From positions 4,271,001-4,335,000 of the forward strand of contig NC_061797.1 of NCBI RefSeq assembly GCF_021462225.1: a DNA stretch of 64,000 bases, written 5' to 3'. A model generated the notes under the pieces. That model had not been told where the DNA came from. It did not search any database and saw nothing but the letters and a program-made list of their open reading frames with translations. Source of the stretch: Girardinichthys multiradiatus (Eukaryota > Chordata > Actinopteri > Cyprinodontiformes > Goodeidae). Positions 32,979-44,266 of this stretch are shown in pieces. A program made the position numbers and the translations under genes. Position 1 is the first letter of the stretch, and each line of letters starts with the position of its first letter.

Positions 32979-34939
32979 AGCCTACCTAACCAGAGGGTGA
33001 GTTAGGACCAAGGCCAGAGAATACCAATACAAGATTTAGAGGAAGGTGAGACTTAAACAAGACCAAACCAAAACAATGCGAAATCATGTCGGAGACCGTA
33101 GTTAATCATAATAATATAGTTGTTGGTGGAAATGTTTTAAGATTATCTGCCTCTTTAACAAGTTAACCTTTAACAGGGCTCCAAACTAACATCCTAACCT
33201 TTGTAGTTGGGTGCACTGACACAACATTTACGTGAACCTACGTAAGCAGACCTTCAACTATATTCCACTTGTCACATACGTCCAACTTATCCTGATTTAG
33301 CCTTAGCAGCTGGCAGAGTGAGGTGGAGGACTTCACTCACTGTTCTTTCTTTCTCTGAGAAACATCCATATATTTGCACTGGAAAATGTTTTTCCCTTGT
33401 TTTCTCATCCTTGGCACCCAGAGGCACAGGTAACAGTGCTGACGCTTTCAAAGTCAAAAACATTATTGACTGCATTTGAATGCAGCTAGAAGTTAGGTCT
33501 GTTGACATATTTGATCAAGTCATCAGGGGCATATCTTAATTTGCAGAGGAAAGAAGGTGGAATTGAACCCACAACCCTCAAGATGACTACTCTTCACCCT
33601 GATTCACAGCTGCACCATATTTGACACTATCTTTAATAAATACGTGTGAGTAACAGTGTGGAGTGAACACAGTTTAACAGCCCTGTAGTTTATGTGTAGC
33701 TTACCCTAACCCCTAACACCGAGGCTTCAAACTCGACAGGGTAGTTATGGTGAAGCAGTGGGCCGGAGCTTGCTTCATGTGACGTCACCGATGACGTGTG
33801 AACCACTTCATTGCTTCTACAGACCGAGTCAGCTGACTGCTTTGAGTTGACAGGCGGAGTTTCAAACATCTGGCGCGATTCAGTGTATTTAAGATGCTCT
33901 CAAGCCCTGGTTCACATCCCCGTTCTACACGTATTATACGTTACAAACAGCTCTCGTTTTTGGATATTCGGAGTTTTTGTGGACTATTGTGTCGTGAATC
34001 AACCATCTAGGAAGTGTTCCCAAGTGTGGGAATATTTCGATTTGGTGCCACCTAATTAGGTAATGTACATTCAAAGTGTTTATTAGAAAGCCTTTAGCCT
34101 ATACTATGCAGTAGTGTTATAGTCATGGTATCATGTTATGTAAGAGGTGTGGTAACGGGTAGTTATCTTAGTTTTACAGGTGCAGTGTTTGCTTTGCCCG
34201 AAGCTGCTGACGTATAATAATGATAATAATACGTCATCAATGCTGAGGCATTATAGAGCCAAACACGAGAACACTCAGCCTCCTGCCACCAATCAAGGTC
34301 AGCATAACATAGATATACATGCAGAATTACAAAGAATAACAGTTAAATGTTTGTAAGTTAAATTGAAGTTACTTTTCTTTATTTTGTTTAGGATCCAGGA
34401 AGCAAGACCTTGATGAAGCTCTTGTGGGCTTCATAGTGAAGGACTCCCAGCCTTTCTCTATATCCAAACCTAAACCACCCAGCCAAACAGTTCCTTGTCA
34501 CACCAGCCTCCTCTGTTCCCTGTGAAAGAGTATTTTCCAAACATGGAGAAATTGTCTAAAAAAAAAGGAAACGTTTGAGTCCTTCTACTGTGCAGAAATT
34601 ACTTTTCTTGAATAAAAACACCACAAGCACCCTGTTTATTACACCAAGCACAATGTCCAAAAACACTCAGCACACCAAGCACACTCCCAAAGAAAATATG
34701 AATGACAAATAAAAAATGTTCACTTCATTTATTTTTTTTAGTTATTTATTTAAAATGGGACAGTGGAATTTCATAAAACAAATGACAATTCAAGTTAAAG
34801 AAGCCAGAATTAGCCTAATAGCTATTTTCCATCTGTAATCCCCTACAGTTCACATTGTTTTTAAATTATTATTTTTTCATGAGTTAATTACTCAGAATCT
34901 TTAATGAGTTACTAAAAACACATATGTACAAAACTTATA

Positions 34940-36015
34940 CAGTACAGACCAAAAGTTTGGACACACCTTCTCATTCAAAGAGTTGTCTTTATTTTTATGA
35001 CTGAATATTGTAGCTTCACACTCAAAACTATGAATTATCACATGTGGAATTATATACTGAACAAAAAAGTGTGAAACAACTGAAAATATGTCTTATATTC
35101 TAGGTTCTTCAAAGTAGCCACCTTTTGCTTTGATTACTGCTCCGAACACTCTTGGCATTCTGTTGATGAGCTTCAAGAGGTAGTCACCTGAAATGGTTTT
35201 CACTTCACAGGTGTGCCCTGTCAGGTTTAATAAGTGGGATTTCAAGCCTTATAAATGGGGTTGGGACCATCAGTTGTGTTGTGCAGGAGGTGGATACAGT
35301 ACACAGCTGATAGTCCTACCGAATAGGCTGTTAGAGTTTGTATTATAGCAAGAAAAAAGCAGATAAGTAAAGAAAAACGAGTGGTCATCATTACTTTAAG
35401 AAATGAAGGTCAGTCAGTCCGAACAATTGGGAAAACTTTGAAAGTGTCCCCAAATGCAGTCGCAAAAAACATCAAGCCAAAGAAACTGGCTCACATGAGG
35501 ACCGCCCCAGGAAAGGAAGACCAAGAGTTACCTCTGCTGCGGACGATAAGTTCATCCGAGTCACCAGCCTCAGAAATCGCAGGTTAACAGCAGCTCAGAT
35601 TAGAGAACAGGTCAATGCCACACAGAGTTCTAGCAGCAGACACATCTCTAGAACAACTGTTAAGAGGAGACTGTATGAATTAGGCCTTCATGGTAAAATA
35701 GCTGCTAGGAAACCACTGCTGAGGACAGGCAACAAGACTGTTGGAAAACCATTTCAGGTGACTACCTCTTGAAGCTCATCAACAGAATGCCAAGAGTGTG
35801 CAGAGCAGTAATCAAAGCAAAAGGTGGCTGCTTTGAAGAACCTAGAATATAAGACATATTTTCAGTTGTTTCACACTTTTTTGTTCAGTATATAATTCCA
35901 CATGTGTTAATTCATAGTGTTGATGCCTTCAGTGTGAAGCTACAATATTCATAGTCATGAAAATAAAGAAAACTCTTTGAATGAGAAGGTGTGTCCAAAC
36001 ATTTGGTCTGTACTG
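34940..36015 (+). mobile_element. Tc1-type element, family C, internally deleted (1076 bp)
   Basis: Inverted repeats beginning CAGTACAGACCAAAAGTTTGG, flanked by TA at 34938-34939 and 36016-36017. The N-terminal DNA-binding region is readable from about 35380 (RNEGQSVRTIGKTLKVSPNA, then in another frame RLTAAQIREQVNATQ). After KPLLRTGN the sequence jumps to the last part of the gene (TVGKPFQVTTS), so the catalytic core is deleted. Confidence 0.9.
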
Positions 36016-36021
36016 TATGTA

Positions 36022-37632
36022 CAGGTCCTTCTCAAAATATTAGCATATTGTGATAAAGTTCATTATTTTCCATAATGTCATGATGAAAATTTAACATTCA
36101 TATATTTTAGATTCATTGCACATTAACTGAAATATTTCAGGTCTTTTATTGTCTTAATACGGATGATTGTGGCATACAGCTCATGAAAACCCAAAATTCC
36201 TATCTCACAAAATTAGCATATTTCATCCGACCAACAAAAGAAAAGTGTTTTTAATACAAAAAACGTCAACCTTCAAATAATCATGTACAGTTATGCACTC
36301 AATACTTGGTCGGGAATCCTTTGGCAGAAATGACTGCTTCAATGCGGCGTGGCATGGAGGCAATCAGCCTGTGGCACTGCTGAGGTCTTATGGAGGCCCA
36401 GGATGCTTCAATAGCGGCCTTTAGCTCATCCAGAGAGTTGGGTCTTGAGTCTCTCAACGTTCTCTTCACAATATCCCACAGATTCTCTATGGGGTTCAGG
36501 TCAGGAGAGTTGGCAGGCCAATTGAGCACAGTGATACCATGGTCAGTAAACCATTTACCAGTGGTTTTGGCACTGTGAGCAGGTGCCAGGTCGTGCTGAA
36601 AAAATGAAATCTTCATCTCCATAAAGCTTTTCAGCAGATGGAAGCATGAAGTGGTCCAAAATCTCCTGATAGCTAGCTGCATTGACCCTGCCCTTGATAA
36701 AACACAGTGGACCAACACCAGCAGCTGACACGGCACCCCAGACCATCACTGACTGTGGGTACTTGACACTGGACTTCTGGCATTTTGGCATTTCCTTCTC
36801 CCCAGTCTTCCTCCAGACTCTGGCACCTTGATTTCCGAATGACATGCAGAATTTGCTTTCATCCGAAAAAAGTACTTTGGACCACTGAGCAACAGTCCAG
36901 TGCTGCTTCTCTGTAGCCCAGGTCAGGCGCTTCTGCCGCTGTTTCTGGTTCAAAAGTGGCTTGACCTGGGGAATGTGGCACCTGTAGCCCATTTCCTGCA
37001 CACGCCTGTGCACGGTGGCTCTGGATGTTTCTACTCCAGACTCAGACCACTGCTTCCGCAGGTCCCCCAAGGTCTGGAATCGGCCCTTCTCCACAATCTT
37101 CCTCAGGGTCCGGTCACCTCTTCTCGTTGTGCAGCGTTTTCTGCCACACTTTTTCCTTCCCACAGACTTCCCACTGAGGTGCCTTGATACAGCACTCTGG
37201 GAACAGCCTATTCGTTCAGAAATTTCTTTCTGTGTCTTACCCTCTTGCTTGAGGGTGTCAATAGTGGCCTTCTGGACAGCAGTCAGGTCGGCAGTCTTAC
37301 CCATGATTGGGGTTTTGAGTGATGAACCAGGCTGGGAGTTTTAAAGGCCTCAGGAATCTTTTGCAGGTGTTTAGAGTTAACTCGTTGATTCAGATGATTA
37401 GGTTCATAGCTCGTTTAGAGACCCTTTTAATGATATGCTAATTTTGTGAGATAGGAATTTTGGGTTTTCATGAGCTGTATGCCAAAATCATCCGTATTAA
37501 GACAATAAAAGCCCTGAAATATTTCAGTTAGTGTGCAATGAATCTAAAATATATGAATGTTAAATTTTCATCATTACATTATGGAAAATAATGAACTTCA
37601 TCACAATATGCTAATATTTTGAGAAGGACCTG
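36022..37632 (-). mobile_element. Tc1 family A, copy 3 (1611 bp)
   Basis: TA at 36020-36021 and 37633-37634. Left end begins only six bases after the end of the family C element. One base longer than other full-length copies because of a single inserted A in the gene. Confidence 0.95.
36299..37304 (-). pseudogene. Tc1-like transposase with a single +1 frameshift
   Basis: The frame is open from the family ATG at 37304 to the second catalytic region, where a run of six A (36599-36604, five in sister copies) shifts it; the remainder to the normal stop at 36299 is open in the other frame. The first Asp (LFSDESKF), second Asp and Glu are all encoded, but not in one frame. Confidence 0.95.
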
Positions 37633-37838
37633 TACATACATAAGTACTATTATTTTACACAAGAGTTGCATCACATTCGCAGGGCTTCATTTGGTGCAAC
37701 AATCACTACTGCCAGTAGATGTCACCCAAGGGAATTGAATGAAGCTTCGGGTAGTGAACCACTTTATGACACAATGGTTCAAAATGATTCTATGCTTCAA
37801 AAAGCCTCATTTTGACGTCACTACACCTCCCATCACTA

Positions 37839-37991
37839 GGAGGCGGTAGTAGCTTACTATAGAAATGAATCGCACACTTAAAGAATCCAAAAGAAGGAAA
37901 ACTATCTGCGAGGAAAAGTCGAAAGAAAATGGATTTTGAATCAAATATAAAAGTGATCATTTTTAGCTGACGTCTGTCACATAGCGGAAGC
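37839..37991 (+). promoter_or_regulatory. lins1: lins1 5' flank and probable 5'UTR
   Basis: Only about 150 bp separate the right end of the hAT remnant from the lins1 start codon, so the promoter is either here or in the transposon-derived sequence. No TATA box is evident; ACGTC motifs occur at about 37815 (in the hAT end) and near 37970. Confidence 0.4.
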
Positions 37992-38324
37992 ATGGATCTC
38001 ACGGAGAGAGCCGCGCTATCCTCCACCAGAGAAGTGTTTTGCTGTCTGACAGACTGCTATCAGTGTTTACTCAGAGGATCACGTCCTGACATAAGCGGCG
38101 CTGAGGTCGCGAAGCTGCTGTTTTCCGGCGTTTGTGGACGGGTATCCGGAGGGGACACAGAAGACAGCGCCGAAGCCGCCTGGCAGCTGACAGGCTTCAG
38201 TCTTTCTCTGCTGAGGAAGATCTGCTGCAGGCTGTCTGTTCAGAGCCTGGATGGAGACGGCAGGGGGAGTTGGGTGGACATCCTCGGGCTGCTGTTTGAA
38301 CACATGGACCTCATGCCACAGCTT
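37992..38324 (+). CDS. lins1: lins1 exon 1
   Basis: 111 codons from ATG (MDLTERAALSS) to the donor CAGCTT|GTAAGT. CpG-richer than the surroundings. Confidence 0.93.
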
Positions 38325-41300
38325 GTAAGTACTGGGTAAAAACACAGACTGTAACACGAGAAGATGGCATCAGTGGTTAATGAAGAACCCGTTTTGTCCC
38401 ACAGGTGCACCACTTCCACGCTGAGGATCCAGTAATCTCACACCTAGCTGCAAAGACTGCATCCGTGTGTGTTTTCTACCTGCTCAGTAAATCCGTGAGT
38501 GCTCCAAGCATTAAACTAGAAAAGTACTGATAGTAGGGCCATTGCTGCATGTCAGCTTTTTCTATCCTCATGAGCCCTACTCCTCATCACCTCCTTGGTG
38601 GAGGTCATAAAACGTAAGGCAATAGCCCTGCTGCTTTTAGGCCAGAGAGTTTAGATAAAATAAAGAACTAGTAAAGTTAAAAAATGTTCTGACCTTCAGA
38701 ACAACTGCATGGTTTAGTGTTGTGACCTTATTCATGCCGAATAACTAACAACATCTATGTTCTGGTACACTATTGTGTCACGCTTCAGAATACACGTCTA
38801 GTTGCTGAGTATAGTGCAGTTTCTCTTTGGAAAGTGCTACAGCCATGCCAGTCTGTAGAAGATAATCTATTGCTTTAAAATAAAGGTCAAAAGCTGTAAA
38901 ATTGTCCCGTTATCTGGAATCAAACCCACATTTAGATTTTGAAACTGTCACAAAAGTGACATCAAGTACATGCAAATGAATGTTTTGTACAAATAAAAAT
39001 AAATGAGTTTGGCTTGCATTGGTGGGCACATTTCAGATTTTATTACATTTTAAAAATTAAATGTATAGTCCTGGTCAAATAAGTATTTGCATTTTGTGTA
39101 AGTAGAGCTTTAAAATGCAAAAAAAGAAAAAGGAGCCAAATGCAATAAAGGCAAACAATTGGAAAGAGCATTAAACTCAAAACGGCATTCATCAGCAGAG
39201 CAAAAGTTTAAGATCACAGCCTGAAAAAGTCAAAGTTTCTGCTTTGATCTGGTTTTCATGGCATTATCTGACAGGCATGTACCTACTCATGACCTCCTGA
39301 TGGTGAAGGGAAAAAGGCTTTCTGTCTAGTTTCACTTGTGCTGAGTTTGAAGATCTGGTGGAGTGTGCATGAAGACACAAGCAGTGTCCAATATCCATAA
39401 GACAGCATGTGTGAGAAAAGGTTTCACAGAACAGAAACCTCTTCAAACACCACACGTCCTAACTTTGCCCCTTTGGACTTTGCAAGGAAGCACTAAACAT
39501 GTCACTGAAAGGTGGAAGAAAGTTTACTTCTCTGAAGAAAATCATCTGGACGGTTCTGACGGCTTCAAACATTACTAGCATGACAAGAAGATCCCGCTGA
39601 AGATGTTTTTTTTATGTGATAGCAAGGGAGATTTACATAAACAGGTGTCAGTTCCATGGCACCGGTGCCCTTCATGAAACCCCCTTCACCAAATGCAGCA
39701 GCGTTCCCACCAGCCTACTTAAACACTTGCATCAGGCTTATCAGAATGAATTTTAAATTAATCAAACAGTGGCTATTGTTTTTAAATTTTATGTTTAACT
39801 TTATGCACCAGTGGCCAGTGAGAGAGGGGGAAGACATGCAGGAAAGGTCGCCTGGGGCTGGAGTCGAACCTGCAACGGCTGCATTTTGTTCATATTAAAC
39901 TGTGTATCATAACTCTTCAGGGAACAGTGTGCCCTGTTTGGCAGAAGACGTGTCAGCAGACTTTCAGCAGCTCTCCTCCTGGCCCTGAACTAGATGCCTG
40001 CCTCTGGTCACTCACCGAGGTCCTCAAAAAGCTTCTCAAACATTCACATCAAGGTACTTCCTGTTTGTTTCTGTAGATGCTTCCAGCCAGTAGTGGCTGT
40101 TTCTGATGGGGAATGAAAGTTGCCTTACCAACTTCATCTATGCACATAGAGCTGATGGATGATGTCCCAAGTGGTGAATACAGTGATTTAGATTACATTA
40201 GTACCCTTAAATATTCCTATTTGTTAATCTTAGAGTCCTGAAGTAATCACCTTGTACTTCACATTACATCAGATTTTGAAATGGATTCATTCAGCTGTAA
40301 GTTGAGCAGGTATGATCCAGGTGAGCAGCTGATGGTGAAATTTAGCTGAATGGATCAAGCATGCTACAGTGGTAAACACTGCGTCTCTTTGTTTTTGTAT
40401 CTAACGTTCTGTGTGTGCGTTTTCTTACTTCAGTGCTCCTTGGAGAACTCGTGACAACGTTTGATTGGAGCCTGACTGCTTTGTGTTCAAAGTTTCTGCC
40501 TGAACAGAGGACAGAGGTTACCTTCAGCAGTTGGTGGGGAACAACGTTCTGCCTCCTGTTGGACCTGCTGGAGGTGCTGAGCACATCGGGTTTAATTTGT
40601 GACAGTGGGGTCTGCCTGAGAAGCCAAAGAATACCTGGAATCCACTCTGCAGCCCTCCTGATGACTGTCAGCTGTTCCTCTGAGTACTTTGTCAAGAAGC
40701 GAACCCTGCTGTTCCTCAAGAGATTTCTGCTTCAGAAGCTTGGAGATGACTGGTCCCTAGAGGGGGTGTTGTCCACCGTAGGGGAACGCAGGGATTTCAG
40801 TGCTGATCGGAGTGTGCTGGCTCAGAGCATTTTAAAGGCAGTAGCTGATAACTGGTTGCTGAGTGTTCAGGTAGAACATGCGGTTTTCTTCGGAGGGGTC
40901 CTACACAGCCAAGCAACTGAAGGTCTGAAACCAGATGGGATGATGCTGAGGGCAGTCAGCCTGGTTCTTCTCAAGTCTATAGAGCTTCACTTCCAAACAG
41001 CTGCTCCAGGTCAGAGTCTAATACTATAGTGGTGCTTCTGTTTGCACTGTTGGATCACAGCAAATATTTCCTGGGTTCATATTCCTGCCAGGTAATTTCT
41101 GCCTGGAGTTTAGATGTTTTCCAGGTTCATGCATCCCCACATTAGGGGGGTAAGCCTGGTTCTTCTCGGGTCTAGGGTCTAGATTAAACACATCAAAATG
41201 AAGAACCCTGCCCATTTTCATTCTGTGAACATATTGACCAACCAAGTTTAGCATTAAAAATCAGATAAACGTTAGAGATATGCTTTGAATTGAGGATAAC

Positions 41301-43155
41301 CATTTAATTCCAATTCTGTTGCGCCTGAAACTCCTAACTGCGTCACTTTTTTTTTTTCGTTTTTAATTAGAGTAAAAATGGAATGGGCATGTCAGACCTT
41401 CTTAAAAAAAACATAAATCAGTATTGGCCAGGAAAAGCCTGATCAGAACATCTCTAGATCTTGATATTGTTTTCATTGTCATGTAAGCGATATGACAGGA
41501 GCTAATATTTTCCTGGTATAAAAGTCGTTTGTATAATTTAGGAACTGTTATCCTGTTATTTCTGTGCTCCTCACAGGAGTAGACAGTACCACAGAGGTTA
41601 ACTCATATCTACACCATCTGTGGACCTTCTTGAAGCGATGCAATGCCTCTCAGATTGAAGTCACTCACTCTTGCAGCTGGATCAGCCTGCTGTTTGGAGA
41701 ACAGGATGATGATTTAATGGAGGCAACCAGTGGATTCCTCTCAATATTCCTCAGCTACAGGTAAAACAAATGATAGCTGGTCATGTCATTTAGTTGTGTT
41801 CAACTGCTTTCTGATGAATTGCTTTTAGTTGCTGCAGACCATGGGATGAATTTCCGCTGTAAACATGTGACCTCCAGCTCCATTATTGATAATGCATAAT
41901 CCACAATCGAATGTTTGTGCATTTCTTGTAGTTTATTTGTTCCAGAACATATTCGGATTTGAGAGCTCACCTCTTGACCAAATAATTGGAAAAAGTACTA
42001 TAATGTGAACAGAAAAGAAGAGCGTGATGGGTTTGTTAATGATGTTCATTTGATGTACCCAGAATTATTCATACCACTGGTAGATTTAGATTCAAAATTA
42101 TTTTTATTCAACCAATAAGTTTGTTTCTAAAAGGAAATGAGATGGGCATCTCTCCAAACACAACAAACAATGTAAAACAAGTATCAATTGAACTCTGTTG
42201 CCGTTACAGTAATATAACCCTTCTTATAACTGCTGGCCAGCCTTCTGCAGGTTTCTGGTATTTTGCTGATTTATTTAAACCTAAGCTTGCCAGGCGTTTG
42301 AACAATTTTGGGTTTAACTGTAATCTAGAAACATTAAAGTTGCCCATCTCTAATAATAGAATTGCTGAAAGAAAGAAAAAAAAAAAAAACTACAGCAAGT
42401 GCACTAATGTTTGTAGGCTGGGATTGGGTGTTGTTGGTAGCGGAGGGAGGGAGGACTAACTATCGTAGGGAATCTTCTCTTCCAGACGGTGTTCAGGGCT
42501 GGATGACTATTCTGTCTTGGAGGCGGCCTGTGCATCTGGATGCAACCCTCACTGCCACTTTGTGCTCCTGCTGCAGAGTCTGTCGTTTGATCACAGCATC
42601 CTCCTTGACTTCCTCATCTCCTCGGAAACCTGCTTCCTGGAATACTTTGTTCGCTACCTGAAGTACCTCAGAGGAGACTGGCAGGGCTTTACTGTGGCGT
42701 CTGGACACAGAAAAGGGCCTCTTGCTGACTCCCATGGTTCTGAGTTTGGTGAAGGCCTCCAGCCTAAAGGTTCTGTTTCACCATTGGAAGGGTCCAGTTT
42801 AGATGTAGGGCTTCGGCTTGTAGAGTATGATAATTCTGATGAGTCCAGTGAGGAAAGCCCTGACGGACACAAAGAGTCCAAATCCCCAAGAGCACCGATG
42901 ACTGACAGTAGCTCCAAGATGAAAACCAAACACACTTCATCAATGATACAAAGTGAACAAGGGTGTCCAACTGAAGCAGCTCCGTTGGAGCAGGAGACAT
43001 GTGATACGTTGGAAAAAACAGTCTCTTGTTTGTCAGAGCTCAGAGAGGTAGTGACGAGGCTCCACACTAAGAAACTCTTCCCGTACAACCCTTCATCGCT
43101 CCTGAAGCTTCTAGCACAAGTAGAGACATATCAGAAGTCATCGCTTTCACTTTGA
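37992..43155 (+). CDS. lins1: lins1 gene: Protein Lines homolog 1 (complete coding region, six exons)
   Basis: Exons 37992-38324, 38405-38494, 39921-40053, 40434-41009, 41577-41760 and 42486-43155 join in phase (0, 0, 1, 1, 2) to 1986 nt, 661 residues plus stop, all with GT-AG junctions. The product is helix-rich and shows the Lines family layout: a long N-terminal region (CLWSLTEVLKKLLKH, SLVLLKSIELHF, FLEYFVRYLKYLRGDW) and the conserved C-terminal motif KKLFPYNPSSLLKLL. A Ser/Asp/Glu-rich stretch at about 42790-42960 separates them. The family is related to Drosophila lines; the biochemical role of vertebrate LINS1 is poorly defined, and human loss is linked to intellectual disability. It lies between divergent asb7 and co-oriented cers3, as in human. 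The start gives a conserved-looking N terminus with no upstream in-frame ATG nearby. Confidence 0.93.
38405..38494 (+). CDS. lins1: lins1 exon 2
   Basis: 90-nt exon (VHHFHAEDPVISHLAAKTAS...) between TCCCACAG and TCC|GTGAGT, after an 80-bp intron. Phase 0 at both ends. Confidence 0.9.
39160..39600 (+). pseudogene. Possible Tc1-like transposase remnant in lins1 intron 2
   Basis: Frame HVTERWKKVYFSEENHL near 39500-39560 resembles the segment around the first catalytic Asp of Tc1 transposases (WKKVxxSDExxF). Highly decayed, no ends seen. Confidence 0.4.
39825..39895 (-). repeat. tRNA-derived SINE fragment
   Basis: On the minus strand GCAGGTTCGACTCCAGCC contains a near-perfect RNA polymerase III B box. 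The same repeat type occurs near 60000. It ends only about 25 bp before lins1 exon 3. Confidence 0.5.
39921..40053 (+). CDS. lins1: lins1 exon 3
   Basis: Translates GTVCPVWQKTCQQTF to LKKLLKHSHQ between CTCTTCAG and CAAG|GTACTT. Too short for long-ORF detection but in phase and family-like. Confidence 0.92.
40434..41009 (+). CDS. lins1: lins1 exon 4
   Basis: Largest N-terminal exon, 576 nt, open throughout. Encodes VLLGELVTTFDWSL to LHFQTAAPG. Acceptor TACTTCAG, donor CTCCAG|GTCAGA. Confidence 0.95.
41577..41760 (+). CDS. lins1: lins1 exon 5
   Basis: Encodes GVDSTTEVNSYLHHLW to FLSIFLSYR between CCTCACAG and CTACAG|GTAAAA. Phases 1 in, 2 out. Confidence 0.93.
42050..42345. repeat. Decayed DNA-transposon terminal sequence in lins1 intron 5
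   Basis: Contains GAACAATTTTGGGTTTAACTGT (about 42300), closely similar to GAATAATTTTGGGTTTAAC near 23605, a terminal-type sequence of a decayed Tc1-like lineage. No transposase remains. Confidence 0.4.
42486..43155 (+). CDS. lins1: lins1 exon 6 (terminal)
   Basis: Acceptor CTCTTCCAG. Begins RRCSGLDDYSVLEAACASG and ends with the family C-terminal motif LFPYNPSSLLKLLAQVE and TGA (43153-43155). Includes an acidic, Ser-rich, probably unstructured stretch (DNSDESSEESPDG). Confidence 0.95.
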
Positions 43156-43172
43156 CAAAAATCAGTTGTTTT

Positions 43173-43178
43173 AATAAA
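43173..43178 (+). terminator. lins1: lins1 polyadenylation signal
   Basis: AATAAA 18 bp after the stop codon, implying a very short 3'UTR if used. Confidence 0.6.
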
Positions 43179-43538
43179 AAATCAACTATTTTCAAACACT
43201 TTATTAGTCTACCAGAGTAAGATATTTCTAACCTAATGTATTGCCGCCACCAAATACCTATGATTTTGGTTTGAGAGCCATAGAGGAAAAAAGAAATGAC
43301 ACCCTATCCTAGAGATTATGTCTATGAGAACATAATAAAATGATCTGATTCGAATGTTTTATGTAATTGTACACATTTAACATAAATGTTCAAAATTAGA
43401 TGGCACGATGCAAGAATGATTTGTTTGGAAAGGTTGAGAGAGGAAACCCCTTTGTAAAATGAAGCTGGCAGCAATGCAGTGCACCATGTTAAGTGAAAAC
43501 TAAGCATAAATGTCTCATACCAACTGTGTAGACACGGT

Positions 43539-43650
43539 GGGGGAGGACTGATGATCTGGGCTTGTTTTGCAGCGAAGGGCCTGCAACATCTAGCAGTCAC
43601 TAAGTCGACAGAAAATGACTATGAATTTCTTGCGTCTAAAGGTGGTTCTA
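43539..43650 (+). pseudogene. Tc1-like transposase remnant
   Basis: Translation GGGGLMIWACFAAKGLQHLA matches the conserved [13 protein letters not shown] segment of Tc1 transposases. The remainder of 43180-44265 shows nothing else identifiable. Confidence 0.6.
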
Positions 43651-44266
43651 CAAACTGATCACACATGGATTTTTCCATTGTGCCTTGAATTTTGACATGT
43701 AATGAAAGTATGTAATCTGTTGTATGAACACTTGGCTGTAATCTTACAACCTAGTGATGTATAGAGGGGGTATTTTTGCCATGACTGTACTATGATGAGA
43801 CCACTGCACCTGTTTCAACGTTACCTCCCCGTAGAAGATGTGCAGTTTTCAGCACATTTTCCAGCATTCCAATCCTCTTCACTTTGGTTATTTTATGAAG
43901 AAATTTTTCAAATTGCTTTCAAATTGAACAAGAGAGTCAATTGTTTGACCGAAAATCTTTTTGTATTAATCTGTAAGAACAGATGGAGCACTGAATAATT
44001 AGGCTTATTGGTATTGCTAAGCAGGCCAAACAGGTGATTGGCTGTTTTAAGACCAACCATCGAGTTATGCAGATGTAGAAAAATCTTTTTACAACCTCCC
44101 GCATGTGCTGTAGTACGTTTTGAGTCATTCATTTGAACATTAGTCAGCCTGTTGCAGATCATCACATAGGCCTTTGGAGAAACCTAAGCATGAAACACTC
44201 ATATGGGGGAAGAAACAATGTGTAAAGAGTACAGTGGAACAAAAGCATCCTGGAACAAGTTCTATA

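Larger units (their letters stand above)
33720..37838 (+). mobile_element. Internally deleted hAT (BED-finger) transposon remnant carrying two Tc1 insertions
   Basis: At 34190-34290 a plus-strand BED-type zinc finger reads CLLCPKLL then MLRHYRAKHEN (C-x2-C and H-x4-H). At 34393-34450 follows SRKQDLDEALVGFIVKDSQP and at 34510-34620 the hAT dimerisation region (VPCERVFSKHGEIV, LSPSTVQKLLFL), with the central catalytic core missing. The right end is likely at about 37838 (inverse reads TAGTGATGGGAGGTG). The left boundary near 33720 is approximate and the TIR match is weak. Tc1-type copies at 34940-36015 and 36022-37632 lie inside. Confidence 0.6.

Noticed and set aside
39825..39895. Functional tRNA gene (perfect-looking B box)
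   Set aside because: No cloverleaf can be drawn and the sequence resembles a SINE fragment also present near 60000.
42654..43088. 144-codon minus-strand frame over lins1 exon 6
   Set aside because: Antisense shadow of the terminal lins1 exon.
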